Source: Rhizobium rhododendri
GTDB taxonomy: Bacteria; Pseudomonadota; Alphaproteobacteria; Rhizobiales; Rhizobiaceae
Assembly (NCBI RefSeq): GCF_007000325.2
Contig: NZ_CP117269.1
Span: 62,001 to 126,000 of the forward strand
Direction of reading: 5' to 3'
DNA length: 64,000 bases
Shown here: in pieces, positions 1-8,978 of the stretch
Position numbering within the stretch: the first letter of the stretch is position 1
Layout: every line of letters starts with the position of its first letter
Position numbers and translations under genes: made by a program
The notes under the pieces: model-generated
Seen by the model: the letters and a program-made list of their open reading frames with translations, nothing else
The model's database searches: none
What the model was told of the DNA's origin: nothing

Positions 1-513
1 CCACGTCATCAGGATCGTCGAGCCGATGAGCATCACCAGCGACGGGAAGAGCGCAACAAAGACTGTGTCATTGAGGACGTCAAGCGCCCACATACCTCGC
101 GTAACCTTGCGGACGGTAGAGCCGGCAAAGCTGTTGGCGTGCCATTCGCTTGAAAACCGCTGGATATGGGCGAAAGAGTCCGCGGCAATCTCAGACATCG
201 ACTTCAGAGTGAAGCCTATGATGGCGGTGAACGTCGCGTGCCTTAGAATGACGGCGCCGATCGACAGTGCTATCAGCCAACAAAAGGCGTTGATGGCATT
301 GTTCCACGTTGCGAGATCGCTCGCCTGTCCGGAGACCACGGCATCGACCAGCCGACCGGAGAACAAGGGTGTCAGCACATCCGCAAGCGTCGAGAGCATG
401 ACAGCAAACAGCATGAAGGAAGCGCGGCCCGGCTGATGCTTCCAATGAGCCCAGCAAAAACAGAAGACGCTGCGAAAAGCCCCGCCGCGGCGGGATTTGA
501 AACCAAGAGCCAT
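1..513 (-). CDS. ABC transporter, N-terminal transmembrane part (runs off left edge)
   Basis: An open frame of exactly 171 codons runs from an ATG at 513 to base 1 without a stop, so the gene continues outside the window. The visible part reads like the transmembrane domain of a half-size ABC exporter: a basic N-terminus, then hydrophobic helices around residues 35-55, 65-85 and 150-170, with an intervening cytoplasmic-loop style segment. The Walker motifs would lie beyond the edge. Substrate cannot be told. The family assignment comes from overall character (an exporter loop between helices), not from an ATPase motif, so it is likely rather than certain. Confidence 0.7.
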   Translation of the reverse strand, partial: MALGFKSRRGGAFRSVFCFCWAHWKHQPGRASFMLFAVMLSTLADVLTPLFSGRLVDAVVSGQASDLATWNNAINAFCWLIALSIGAVILRHATFTAIIGFTLKSMSEIAADSFAHIQRFSSEWHANSFAGSTVRKVTRGMWALDVLNDTVFVALFPSLVMLIGSTILMTW

Positions 514-965
514 TGATATATCCGGCTCACGCCGGCTCCTTCACAGGGAAAAGGATGTCCGCGCAGGAACGCGCGAAATGGTTTTGTGAGGAATGATCGA
601 CGGGAGGGTGGCACCAGTCAATCAGGTTCTATCGCGTCGAAAAAACGCTGCAGGCTTCAGGCGAACTTCGCGGAAGCTGCTCGGGAGTTGTGAAAATTAG
701 CCATCGAAAACTCCCTAGAACCGTGTTGATGATTGCCAATCCTAGGTCGATTGGGGACGCAGGCCAAGTCGAACTCGGCTAGATTTTTGGCTAATCTTTG
801 AGATGCGGCAAAGTTGCAACAGATCGCGGGCGGCACCTGCTATCGATGCATTCCGGATTTCCATGGCCGGCCGCGCTGTCAAGGCAGGCCCAGATCTAGC
901 CTCGCTCTCATCATGTTGGCGTCACAGACCAGCGCTATCAACCTCACAAAAAAGAGGGTGATCGC
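514..965. other. intergenic, no gene recognised
   Basis: About 450 bases between the leftward ABC transporter start and a rightward small gene. I see no protein-like frame, IS end or strong terminator. It probably contains the ABC gene promoter, but I cannot place -35/-10 boxes with confidence. Confidence 0.4.
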
Positions 966-1145
966 ATGTACCACGATGATTTGACGATGTCGGAAGTTCT
1001 CCATGATCCAATGATCCGCCTTATGCTTCGCGCTGATCACGTGCCGTTGGGTGAATTTGCGAAGATCATGGAAAACGCCGCGCGGGCTAGAAATCTCGCG
1101 TCTCAGGATAGACACGAGCGGCTCCCGCTCGAGGCTCGGCAATGA
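966..1145 (+). CDS. small conserved-type rhizobial protein, 59 aa
   Basis: ATG at 966 opens a 59-codon frame ending TGA at 1145. The protein starts MYHDDLTMSEVLHDPMIRL and continues with a mixed hydrophilic helix; this pattern (an 'EVLxDPxIRxxLRADxxxxxEFAxLxxxAA' layout) is one I associate with tiny uncharacterised rhizobial proteins. No signal peptide or membrane segment. It lies 54 bases before another small gene on the same strand, so the two may be cotranscribed. The opposite strand also has an open frame here, but its composition is less protein-like. Function unknown. Confidence 0.6.
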   Translation: MYHDDLTMSEVLHDPMIRLMLRADHVPLGEFAKIMENAARARNLASQDRHERLPLEARQ

Positions 1146-1199
1146 GGGTATAACGGCACAACAGCGTCGTTCGAACTTTGAGGACTAGGAGTGGTCAAC

Positions 1200-1466
1200 A
1201 TGACTCCCGACCGTTTCAGAGAATGCCTGAACCTCATCCGCTGGACATCGATTGATTTGGTAAACTCGCTGCATTGCGACCTTGCCTGGATCGAGGCGCT
1301 GGAGTCGGGCGAAGTCGCCATTCCGGGTGATATCGCAACATGGATTGAGACGTTGGCGCAATGCCACAGCGAGAATCAGCCGCCGACAACCCACCGAGCA
1401 GTATCGTTGACGCTTCTAAACTCTCCGGCGTTAAAAGGCGTTGGTCATCGAAGTCAGAACGCTTGA
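1200..1466 (+). CDS. small hypothetical protein, 88 aa, HTH-like
   Basis: I choose ATG 1200 because an AGGAG lies 8 bases upstream; an in-frame GTG at 1191 overlaps that ribosome site. The N-terminal half (MTPDRFRECLNLIRW, then a 'DLVNSLHCDLAWIEALESGEVAIP' style stretch, partial quote) has the helix-turn-helix-like pattern of Cro/XRE-like rhizobial mini-proteins that choose between 'apply rule' and 'IEALESG' motifs. The C-terminal 25 residues look unstructured. It follows the 59-aa gene on the same strand. DNA binding is inference only. Confidence 0.6.
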   Translation: MTPDRFRECLNLIRWTSIDLVNSLHCDLAWIEALESGEVAIPGDIATWIETLAQCHSENQPPTTHRAVSLTLLNSPALKGVGHRSQNA

Positions 1467-1593
1467 ACCGTCGTCCTAAATGACGCAGCAGTCGGTGCCC
1501 GAAGGTCTTACTACAGAGGGACAGGCTGTCGTTGCCTGGCGGAGTTGGCGAGAATCCGTATTCCATCAGGACCGCCGCTCGCACCCAGCTAAC

Positions 1594-2271
1594 TCATTTC
1601 TTTGGGACATACTTCGGCTTCGGTTGATACAAGCGCCGTTTCACGTTGGAGCGCAACGCATTGCGCAGATCCTTGTCGGCAGTCGAAAGGTCAAACCATT
1701 CCGGATCGAAGTAGCCACCGCACCAACGGATGGTTTCGTCATACTCCGGGTCTTCCCGGTCGGCGATGATCTCCAGGAACCGCTCATATCCCGACACGCC
1801 GCCGACATCCTCCGGTGGTCGCGCCCTTTCGCCTGCGACACAGCTCCCGTGATTCGGCGTAGTGGTGAGCGTCAAGAACTCTTCAACCACGACGGTGTGC
1901 TGCCAGTCGTCCCCGAAATCATAATGGTAGCTGAACACGGAACCTTGCTCGAAGTCCAGCAAACGGACCTCTCTCTGATCGAAGACCCGAGGATCGTCGT
2001 CGGTGGCATCCTCCGTCAGGGTCTCGACTTCCCCATACCGCAGACCACCGATCCGGAACTCATAGAGATGATAATTCCACCAGTTGAATGCAGCCTGAAT
2101 TCCAAGATGCAGATGCTCTAGGGTCCATTGGACCGGCAGGACCAGCCGGCGCCAGACGTCTGGTTCGATCTCATCGATAGAAACTCTGATCTGGACAGCA
2201 TTTGCGGCTTTGAACATTCCCCGAATGAACAAGATAGACGAAAGATCGTCAAGTCGGTCGGGGTGCGGCAT
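1594..2271 (-). CDS. pRiA4b ORF-3 family protein
   Basis: A 225-residue protein with the hallmarks of the plasmid pRiA4b ORF-3 family: an N-terminal 'IDEIEPDVWRRLVLP' segment, 'LHLGIQAAFNWWNYHLYEF', a 'YHYDFGDDWQHTV' core and a C-terminal 'GGYFDPEWFD' segment, all in the family order. Length matches the family. The family is widespread on Agrobacterium/Rhizobium plasmids and in transposon neighbourhoods; its molecular role is not established. The start is uncertain: the first ATG (2271) has no clear ribosome site and an ATG 18 codons later (2217) precedes the conserved region directly. It stands alone, convergent with the upstream small genes. Confidence 0.9.
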   Translation of the reverse strand: MPHPDRLDDLSSILFIRGMFKAANAVQIRVSIDEIEPDVWRRLVLPVQWTLEHLHLGIQAAFNWWNYHLYEFRIGGLRYGEVETLTEDATDDDPRVFDQREVRLLDFEQGSVFSYHYDFGDDWQHTVVVEEFLTLTTTPNHGSCVAGERARPPEDVGGVSGYERFLEIIADREDPEYDETIRWCGGYFDPEWFDLSTADKDLRNALRSNVKRRLYQPKPKYVPKK

Positions 2272-2607
2272 GCCGGGAGGTTTTGCGGCGGCATGTGTTC
2301 GTCTTACATCAAGGGTAGTTGATAGGTCCGTATGCGTGCCTCTTTCATGAAAACCAGCCAGAACTGCCTTCCCGACAAGCCACCGGCCTCCATCCGGCGA
2401 TGGGCGTCCGATGTAGCCGTGAGCGGATATACCGCTCTAGTGACCGGCTTAATCTCGTGGACAACCCTCGGCAGCGTTGGCGCCGCAATGAATCTGTAAA
2501 TCGGGCGGGTTCATGGGAATGCTATAGGGAGGCTTGTCCTATATCCGAAAGTGCAGTTATCTTTCTCGTAATGAGAAGCACTCGTCAACGCAGAGAAACG
2601 GTGACGT
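2272..2607. other. intergenic, no gene recognised
   Basis: About 335 bases between divergent genes. Short frames here have no recognisable protein character. It should hold the promoters of the pRiA4b ORF-3 gene (leftward) and of the truncated exonuclease (rightward). Confidence 0.4.
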
Positions 2608-2916
2608 ATGAAAACGGCGATCATATTTGACTGCGAACTTCTTTGCTTGGAAGGGTCTCAACGTCGGTGTTGGTGTGCAGCCCACGATCCGGATCCCGTG
2701 ATCGCGCAGATCGGGGCGGTCAGGCTAGCGCTTCAAGGTGAATTTCCGATTTTGGGGACATACAAGGCATATGTCCAGCCAGTCAACAGGTTTGGCAACA
2801 GGTATGCCATCGATCCGTTCTTCACCAAACTGACCGGCATTACCGAAAAAAACATCGAGGCCGAGGGCGTATCCTTGCAAGATGCCCTCACTGGGGTCGA
2901 TAGCTTCTTCGGCTGA
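2608..2916 (+). pseudogene. 3'-5' exonuclease (DnaQ-like), 5' fragment
   Basis: The 102-residue frame begins MKTAIIFDCELLCLEGSQ and carries the first exonuclease motif (acidic D-x-E in 'FDCELLC') plus 'DPVIAQIGAVRL', 'YVQPVNRFGNRYAIDPFF' and 'LTGITEKNIEAEG', the usual order at the N-terminus of DEDD 3'-5' exonucleases. Everything after about residue 93 is lost: the sequence changes to IS110 transposase near 2890-2920 and the frame stops at 2916. The remaining DEDD motifs are absent, so the product should be inactive. Interrupted by, or deleted together with, the adjoining IS110 fragment. Confidence 0.75.
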
Positions 2917-3328
2917 AGCTGACACGGCGCGGCGCTTGCAGACCATTCCTGGCGTTGGCCCTTTGACAGCCTTGGCGATCGAAGCCTTTGCCCCGCAAAT
3001 GGAGAACTTCCGGCGTGGCCGTGACTTCGCCGCATGGCTCGGCCTTGTGCCACGTCAGTTCTCGTCGGGCGGCAAACAACGACTGGGACGCATTTCCAAG
3101 TCTGGGCAGTCTGATATCCGCAGGCTGCTGATTATTGGGGCAATGACACGCCTGAGCTGGCTGGGCCGGAAATCCAAACCGGAAGGATCGTGGTTGGCGC
3201 GCATGCTCGCGCGAAAGCCCCGAATGTTGGTCGCGATCGCACTGGCCAACAAGATGGCGCGCACGGTCTAGGCATTGCTGACAAAACATGAGGATTATCG
3301 AGTTCCGGCACAGGCGCCAGCAACATGA
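2912..3328 (+). pseudogene. IS110-family transposase, C-terminal fragment with nonsense codon
   Basis: From about 2912 the frame reads as the IS116/IS110/IS902 C-terminal domain: 'RRLQTIPGVGPLTALAIE', 'RGRDFAAWLGLVPRQFSSGG', 'GQSDIRRLLIIGAM', 'MLARKPRMLVAIALANKMAR'. The N-terminal DEDD catalytic domain is missing. A TAG at 3269-3271 interrupts the frame where the second IS110 copy in this window (near 52.0 kb) has a tryptophan; reading on gives 'ALLTKHEDYRV' to a TGA at 3326-3328. Dead element. Confidence 0.85.
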
Positions 3329-3570
3329 TGAAGGTGTTGCAGGTAACCTAATGTCGGAAAAAGGGGTGTGAGAAGGCGACGACCCGAATGGGCAAATGAT
3401 CGAAAAGATCTGGATCGGGAAAACCAGCCTTGAATCATGAGCAGAAGAGCTCGGGATTCAGATTTGGACCCGACCCGCAGATCACCATACCGGCCAGCGG
3501 CTTCTGTAAACGCCGTATCTACAGGCCTCACAGAAGACCGCACTCGATCACATGACCTTCGGTTCAAAGA
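3329..3570 (+). mobile_element. 3' noncoding end of the IS110 remnant
   Basis: About 240 bases downstream of the transposase. The segment near 3465-3555 reappears in reverse complement at about 51826-51910, next to the other IS110 copy; on the shared strand both encode the same chance peptide (DRVRSSVRP...RYGDLR), which shows the DNA is related. That is the usual long noncoding 3' flank of IS110-type elements. The exact end is not determined. Confidence 0.55.
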
Positions 3571-3800
3571 CTTAATTCGAATAGATAGACGGCTGCGACT
3601 TGCTTTCCCCAAATCAAATTTTCAGCTTTTCAAGCTTTTAGCTAACCTCGTGCCGATGTATACAACGTTCATATCTGTTCAATGTGCTCGAACGTTGTAA
3701 AGGGAACGATATGAGTTATCCCCCACCGTCGCTCGAAATTCCCGGCGAGCGAATTCATTCAGATCCTCGATGCTGAACAGCTTTGATAGCGTCAACAGAC

Positions 3801-4480
3801 TCACCGCTCCTGCATTGCCTCAGATGTGATTGCGGCGAGTGGCGAAAACAAATATTCCAGAATTCGTCGTTTTCCAGTCTTGATCTCGACCGTCGTGGCC
3901 ATGCCCGACGACAGCGGCAAGGTCTTTCCATCAACGTTGATGGTCGAAACATCTGGTCTGATCGTCACAGGAAATACGAGGTTTTGAACCCGCTGGACAT
4001 TACCTATTGGGATCAGGCTTTGAAGCTCTTTTGCGGGTTGCCCTTCCAGCGCTTGCGCATCGGGTTCGGGGATAGCATCAGTTCCGACCTCGGTCACATG
4101 ACCGCTGATGATCCCGTAGCGAGTGAAGGGAAACGCCTCAACCTTGATCACAGCTTCCTGCCCAACCGAGACAAAGCCGATATCGCTGTTGGGGATGTAG
4201 GCTTCGATCTCCAAGGCGGCGCCCTTAGGCACCACCCGCATCAGCTCGGTACCGGCCGAAACGACCTGACCGATGGTCGTGATGGCCGAGGTCTGAACTA
4301 CACCGTCTATCGGGCTTTTTATTGTCATAGCCTCCCGCCGCGTTTCGGCCTTTACCAACTGCTGCTCCAACTGATCCACTTGGCGGGAGGCATCCCCTTC
4401 CTTCATTACATTGTCGGCATAAATGCCCGAAGCGTCTTGTTGCCTTCGGTCGTGTCGCTGGCAAATCAGGCTGAGCGGGC
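3801..4480 (-). pseudogene. HlyD-type (type I secretion) membrane-fusion protein, C-terminal fragment
   Basis: Leftward frame ending at 3801. The first ATG is at 4406, but reading upstream in the same frame gives protein-like sequence back to about 4480 (LSLICQRHDRRQQDASGIYA), so the homology begins without a start. It contains the coiled-coil end, the lipoyl half 'MTIKSPIDGVVQT', 'TIGQVVSAGTELMRVVP', and the HlyD C-terminal β-domain with 'GMATTVEIKTGKRRILEY'. Membrane anchor and N-terminal half are missing. Full-length family members are about twice as long. It abuts a truncated response regulator, so a deletion joined two genes. Confidence 0.8.
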
Positions 4481-4855
4481 AGCGCGCTGGACATAGACCG
4501 GCCTGCCCATCACGCGGTCGATACGGGCAATCATCTCCATCAAATCGAACGGCTTCACGAGATAGTCCGCTGCGCCGAGTTTAATTCCTTCGAGCCTGTC
4601 AGAGAGTTGATCGTAGGCTGACAGGATGATCACCGGTGGCATTGACAAACGCTCATTCAGGCGCCGCAGGAGCTCAAGCCCGCTGCCATCGGGCAAATGC
4701 AGGTCCAGAAGGATCAGCGTGTAGGATCGGTGATCAGTCGCGAAAATTGCGGAACGCAGGTCGACCGACCAATCGACGGACCAGCCATCCGCAGCGATAT
4801 GGTCGCGGAGCGCGTTGCCGATTATGAAATTGTCTTCCACTAACAGTACGGGCAC
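4466..4855 (-). pseudogene. response regulator, receiver domain only (3' truncated)
   Basis: 129 residues from ATG 4855. A complete receiver domain is present: acidic pocket 'LLVEDN', phosphoacceptor Asp in 'LILLDLHLPDGSG' (about residue 51), the Ser/Thr in 'IILSAYD' and Lys in 'DYLVKPF'. The frame continues through 'MEMIARIDRVMGRPV' and then, at the point where an OmpR-type linker and winged helix would follow, it ends within sequence belonging to an HlyD gene. The DNA-binding domain is lost. It could still be phosphorylated but has no visible output. Confidence 0.75.
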
Positions 4856-5081
4856 TTATTCGGCTCCAGCTTCGGCAGTCAAGATGCACCGGCATGCTGA
4901 CATCCACCTGAAACCGGCTCGTTAAGGCTCCTGTCAGCTAGGTTTGCGAGACGACGACGCGGCGAAGTCCTCTTTCGATATTGGTGACGCGGGCCTCTCC
5001 ATCCGCTGCACGTCCGCTCGGTGACCAGCTCCGCATCCGGCCGTTCATTCCTTCCAAGATCACGCACGCAAGGCTGAATTC

Positions 5082-5882
5082 ATGATTGAACAGATCGCAA
5101 TGGCGTTGATCCTCGGCCTGGTCGAGGGTCTGACCGAATTCATTCCCGTTTCTTCCACCGGGCACCTGATACTTCTCGGCCATTTCATGGGCTTCAAGTC
5201 TGCCGCGACCTTCGACGTGCTCATTCAACTCGGCGCGATCTTGGCAATCCTGCTCGTCTATTTCCAGCGCCTGGTGGGCATTGCAAAGGCCCTGCCGACG
5301 GACAGACGCGCGCGTCACTTCGTGCTCGCCATTCTGTTTGCGTTCCTGCCGGCGGCGGTGATCGGCGCTGTAGCCCACGACTATATCAAGGCTGTGCTTT
5401 TCGAGACGCCGATGCTGGTTTGCATCGTGCTCGTTCTCGGCGGCTTCGTTCTGCTGGCGGTCGACAAATTCGCATTCAAACCTCTTTATCGCGATGCCAT
5501 GGACTATTCCTGGCCAATGGCGGTCTGCATCGGCTTCTTCCAGTGCTTGGCCATGATACCGGGCACATCACGGTCAGGGGCGACGATCGTCGGCGCGCTG
5601 TTGCTTGGCGGAGATAAGCGGTCGGCAGCCGAATTCTCTTTCTTTCTGGCGATGCCGACCATGGTCGGGGCCTTCGCCCTCGACCTATTCAAGAGCCGGC
5701 ACGATCTCAGCGCCGATGACGGGCTACTGATCGTCGTCGGCTTCGTCGCTGCCTTCGTCTCCGGCCTGCTGGTGGTGCGATCACTGCTAAATTTCGTGTC
5801 GACGCGCGGATTTGCGCCGTTCGCGTGGTGGCGGATTATCGTTGGAGTGATCGGAATGATTGGCCTATTGACGGTTGGCTAG
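5082..5882 (+). CDS. uppP: undecaprenyl-diphosphatase (BacA/UppP)
   Basis: 266 residues, the usual length. Both signature regions are intact: '[17 protein letters not shown]' near the N-terminus and '[18 protein letters not shown]' in the middle, which carry the catalytic Glu/Ser/Arg residues. About eight hydrophobic helices. The enzyme dephosphorylates C55-PP on the periplasmic side, recycling the lipid carrier for peptidoglycan and polysaccharide export, and gives bacitracin resistance when overproduced. It is followed closely by an ABC ATPase gene, and a PAP2 phosphatase lies 2.3 kb downstream. Confidence 0.97.
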   Translation: MIEQIAMALILGLVEGLTEFIPVSSTGHLILLGHFMGFKSAATFDVLIQLGAILAILLVYFQRLVGIAKALPTDRRARHFVLAILFAFLPAAVIGAVAHDYIKAVLFETPMLVCIVLVLGGFVLLAVDKFAFKPLYRDAMDYSWPMAVCIGFFQCLAMIPGTSRSGATIVGALLLGGDKRSAAEFSFFLAMPTMVGAFALDLFKSRHDLSADDGLLIVVGFVAAFVSGLLVVRSLLNFVSTRGFAPFAWWRIIVGVIGMIGLLTVG

Positions 5883-5917
5883 CGTCGTTCGTCTGGGGAC
5901 TGCCTCATTCGAAACCG

Positions 5918-6574
5918 ATGCGACGGCCATTGTCTTTTCACCCCATCCAGGAAACAAAGCTGGTAATCCAGCGGAACGGTTCGTCCTTGCCATCGATATT
6001 GAAGACCACAGGCCTGCAATCCGGTGACATCGGCCCTTTCAGCATTTCGGTTGCAAGTGGAGAATGTCTGGCTGTGGCCGGTCCTTCCGGATCGGGGAAA
6101 TCCTTGCTTCTGCGAATGATGGCCGATCTGCTGCCCCATGCGGGGTCCTGCTGGCTCGATGGCCAGGAATGCACCGCCATGCCCGCACCGCAATGGCGTC
6201 GGTTGATACGCTACAGTGGATCGGAGCCCGGCTGGTGGGCACCGACGATCGGGGCGCATTTTCGCGATACACAAGGCAATAGAGGCGGTGCCGAGCATCT
6301 GGGTCTTTCACAGGCTCTGTTTGATGCAGCGCCCGACCGACTGTCGACCGGTGAGCGGCAGCGCTTCGCGCTGCTGCGGGCGATCGAACAGCGGCCACGG
6401 TTTCTCCTCCTAGATGAACCGACTTCGGCTCTCGATCACAATTCCACCCTGCAGGTCGAGTCACTGATCCGCGAACTCATCGCGGAGGATATCGGCATCG
6501 TCATCGTCTCGCACGCGGCCGACCAGGTGCAAAGACTCAGCAAGGCCGTTTTCACCATGGGGACAGGCCGATGA
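5918..6574 (+). CDS. ABC transporter ATP-binding protein, FetA (YbbL)-like
   Basis: ATPase of about 218 residues. Walker A 'AGPSGSGKSLLLRMMA', signature 'DRLSTGERQRFALLRAI', Walker B 'RFLLLDEPTSALD' and the switch His in 'IVIVSHAADQV' are all intact. Its stop overlaps the start of the permease gene (ATGA at 6571), a pairing typical of FetAB/YbbLM, which is reported as an iron exporter conferring peroxide tolerance. The start is uncertain: the frame extends back into uppP; I take ATG 5918, but the conserved fold begins about 25 codons later. The Q-loop region is short ('PAPQWRRLIRYSGSEPGWW'). Confidence 0.85.
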   Translation: MRRPLSFHPIQETKLVIQRNGSSLPSILKTTGLQSGDIGPFSISVASGECLAVAGPSGSGKSLLLRMMADLLPHAGSCWLDGQECTAMPAPQWRRLIRYSGSEPGWWAPTIGAHFRDTQGNRGGAEHLGLSQALFDAAPDRLSTGERQRFALLRAIEQRPRFLLLDEPTSALDHNSTLQVESLIRELIAEDIGIVIVSHAADQVQRLSKAVFTMGTGR

Positions 6575-7368
6575 GCGGCATGACCTTCGGGCCCATGGAA
6601 CTGGTGTTGGCGAGTGGGCTGGTGCTGCTCAGTTCAGGTCTCTCGCTGGCCCTGTCCCTCGGCATCCATCGGCAGATCCTGATCGCGGCGTTGCGCACCG
6701 CCTTGCAATTGCTAATGATCGGATTTGTACTGCGGGTCCTGTTTCAAAGCGCCAGCCACCTTTTGACGGCGCTTCTGCTGATCGCCATGATCGCGGCCGC
6801 CGCGTTCGAAGTCGGTTCGCGTCAGCAGCGGCGCATCGCCGGGATCTGGCACTATCTGATCAGTGGTGTGGCGGTCAGCCTGTCGACGACGGCAATCGCG
6901 GCCTTTGCTCTCGTGACCCTGTCAAGCAGCCAAGACTGGACGACCCCTCGGATCATCATTCCGATCGCCGGCATCATTCTCGGGACATCGATGAACGCTG
7001 CCAGCGTGGCGCTCAACAGCATGTTGGGCAGCATTTCCACCGAACGCAACGCCATCGAAGCGCAACTTGCGCTCGGTTATACCCGTTGGCAGGCGGTGTC
7101 CTCGGTCATGCGCCGCGCCGTCCATGCGGGTGCCATTCCGATCATCAACCAGATGGCCGGCGCCGGTATTATCACCTTGCCGGGGATCATGAGCGGCCAG
7201 ATCCTGGTCGGTCAGGACCCGATGGCAGCCGCGCAGTCGCAGATATTTTTGATGTTCCTGCTGTGCGCCGCGTCGGTCGCCAGCATCATCATCACCGTCT
7301 TCTTCTCGCTCTCGCGGCTGACCGACGAGCGCCACCGTCTCAGACTTGATCGCCTGTCCAACGGCTAG
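6571..7368 (+). CDS. FetB-like ABC permease (UPF0014)
   Basis: 265 residues with seven or so transmembrane helices. The family signature region 'PIAGIILGTSMNAASVALN' and the following coupling segment 'EAQLALGYTRWQAVSSVMRRA' and 'IPIINQMAGAGIITLPGIM' are intact. Translationally coupled to the ATPase by a 4-base overlap. In E. coli the FetAB pair exports iron; here the substrate is inferred from family only. The gene is followed by a 130-base gap to a phosphatase gene. Confidence 0.9.
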   Translation: MSGMTFGPMELVLASGLVLLSSGLSLALSLGIHRQILIAALRTALQLLMIGFVLRVLFQSASHLLTALLLIAMIAAAAFEVGSRQQRRIAGIWHYLISGVAVSLSTTAIAAFALVTLSSSQDWTTPRIIIPIAGIILGTSMNAASVALNSMLGSISTERNAIEAQLALGYTRWQAVSSVMRRAVHAGAIPIINQMAGAGIITLPGIMSGQILVGQDPMAAAQSQIFLMFLLCAASVASIIITVFFSLSRLTDERHRLRLDRLSNG

Positions 7369-7501
7369 TCGCGATTGCCGAGTCCGATGCAAAGATGTTG
7401 GTGGTGGATGCGGACCATCCCAAGCAATTCCCCAGTGCTTTCAGGTAGCTGTCAGTAGGCTCCGCCATAAGCGACAGCACAGTCAATGGTGGACTTTACC
7501 A

Positions 7502-8125
7502 ATGAAGTTTTTTTCTAAACGCTTGAAAAAAGCCTTCGCAGTTTCCGGTCTTTCGGCGCTTGCCGTTGCGGCATCACTCGGCGGCTATGCCTGGGCGCTG
7601 CAACTGACGGGCAATTTTCATACTGTCATTCCGGGCGAGCTTTATCGGTCGGCGCAGCCATCGCCGCAACAGCTTGCCGAATACGTGCAGAAGAACGGCA
7701 TCAAGACGGTCATTAATCTGCGGGGTGAGGACGAGGCTGCAAAATGGTACGGGAGCGAGCTGGCGGAGGCCAACCGTCTAGGCGTCCAACACATCGATTT
7801 CCGCATGTCGTCATCGCATGAATTGTCGCCGGATCAGGCGGACCGGCTTGTTGCGATCATGCGGTCGGCCCCCAAGCCGATCCTGGTCCATTGCAACAGC
7901 GGTGCCGACCGAACCGGCCTAGTCTCGGTTATCTACAGCCAGCAGATCGCCGGCGTCGATGAGGAAACGGCTGAACGGCAACTTTCCTTCTACTATGGCC
8001 ATGTTGGCTTGCAGACGGTTTCTCCGACCTACGCTATGGATTCTAGCTGGACGAAGCTCGAAAAGCATTTCGGCGTCAAGGAACAGGTTCTGGCGCCCCC
8101 GAGTTCGAAGCCAGTCAGTGGGTGA
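7502..8125 (+). CDS. tyrosine/dual-specificity phosphatase family protein, membrane-anchored
   Basis: ATG at 7502 chosen: the frame extends further back, but protein character and an N-terminal signal-anchor (basic 'MKFFSKRLKKAF' then a hydrophobic stretch to about residue 35) begin here. 207 residues. The phosphatase loop 'HCNSGADRTG' (C-x5-R, Cys about residue 131) is intact, with a general acid candidate Asp near residue 99 ('HIDFRMSS'). 'GELYRSAQPS' near residue 45 is typical of this bacterial family. Probably periplasmic or membrane-attached; substrate unknown. Lies between the FetAB pair and a PAP2 lipid phosphatase. Confidence 0.88.
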   Translation: MKFFSKRLKKAFAVSGLSALAVAASLGGYAWALQLTGNFHTVIPGELYRSAQPSPQQLAEYVQKNGIKTVINLRGEDEAAKWYGSELAEANRLGVQHIDFRMSSSHELSPDQADRLVAIMRSAPKPILVHCNSGADRTGLVSVIYSQQIAGVDEETAERQLSFYYGHVGLQTVSPTYAMDSSWTKLEKHFGVKEQVLAPPSSKPVSG

Positions 8126-8212
8126 TTTCTTTCACAGCCTTTCATCGCGTCCCGAGCTGCCTGCGAACCGACGCCGGTGTTCGTCGTTGCGCATCGACAC
8201 CAGGGGCTTGAA

Positions 8213-8902
8213 ATGATTTCCTCTTCTGATCAACGCGAGAAGTCCGGCACCGCACTGAGGATCGCCCGGACTTCCATCGCAATCGGATCTCTTTTGTTCG
8301 TGTCGCTGACGGTCGCCGTGTTGAATGCTTGGACAGAGCGTTTCGATCATGACGTGCTGCTAGCGATCCGCCACAGGGACGATACGTCTATGCCGCTGGG
8401 TCCATCGTCACTCGTCCATATCTTCATCGCCATCACCGACCTCGGCAGCAGTATCGCACTTGGCATCATCGCTGCAGCCATCGCGGGATATCTCTTCATT
8501 GTCGGGAAAAGATCAGATGCCGTGTTTCTGCTTTTTTCGGTGATCGGTGCCTGGTGCCTCTTCAACATTATCAAGCTTGCTGTTGGGCGTCCAAGACCGG
8601 ACATCGGATTGCACCTCGTTACAGCGAGCGGCTTCAGCTTTCCAAGCGGGCACGCTACCGATTCATCTGCAACCTATCTGGCCCTTGCGCTGCTGTTTGC
8701 CGCCACCCAGTCCTCCAGTCGGCTGCGGGCTTGCGGATACGCTCTGGCGCTTGTCATGATCGCCCTCATTGGGTCGAGCCGGGTGTATCTTGGTGTTCAT
8801 TATCCGATCGATGTGGTGGCTGGCTGGTGCTGTGGCCTCGTCTGGGTCTTGGTGTGCTGGCTGGTGACAAAACGCCTGACGCTGGCGCGTTCGCGTGGAT
8901 AA
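8213..8902 (+). CDS. PAP2-family phosphatase (lipid phosphatase)
   Basis: 229 residues from ATG 8213. All three acid-phosphatase motifs are present in order: 'KLAVGRPRPD' (K-x6-RP), 'SFPSGHAT' (PSGH) and 'SRVYLGVHYPIDV' (SR-x5-H-x3-D). Five or six membrane helices. The family dephosphorylates undecaprenyl-PP, phosphatidylglycerol-phosphate or lipid A phosphates. With UppP just upstream, the cluster carries two routes to dephosphorylate lipid carriers. Followed after 76 bases by a COG4705-type membrane protein. Confidence 0.93.
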   Translation: MISSSDQREKSGTALRIARTSIAIGSLLFVSLTVAVLNAWTERFDHDVLLAIRHRDDTSMPLGPSSLVHIFIAITDLGSSIALGIIAAAIAGYLFIVGKRSDAVFLLFSVIGAWCLFNIIKLAVGRPRPDIGLHLVTASGFSFPSGHATDSSATYLALALLFAATQSSSRLRACGYALALVMIALIGSSRVYLGVHYPIDVVAGWCCGLVWVLVCWLVTKRLTLARSRG

Positions 8903-8978
8903 ACGTCATCCGCTCCGCTCCGTTTCCAACTTATTTTATTTATCTCCACACCCACATCGATCCAGGAAGTCCCGTCAA

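Noticed and set aside
1480..2121. 213-codon plus-strand frame
   Set aside because: It is antisense to the pRiA4b ORF-3 gene, which has clear family motifs.
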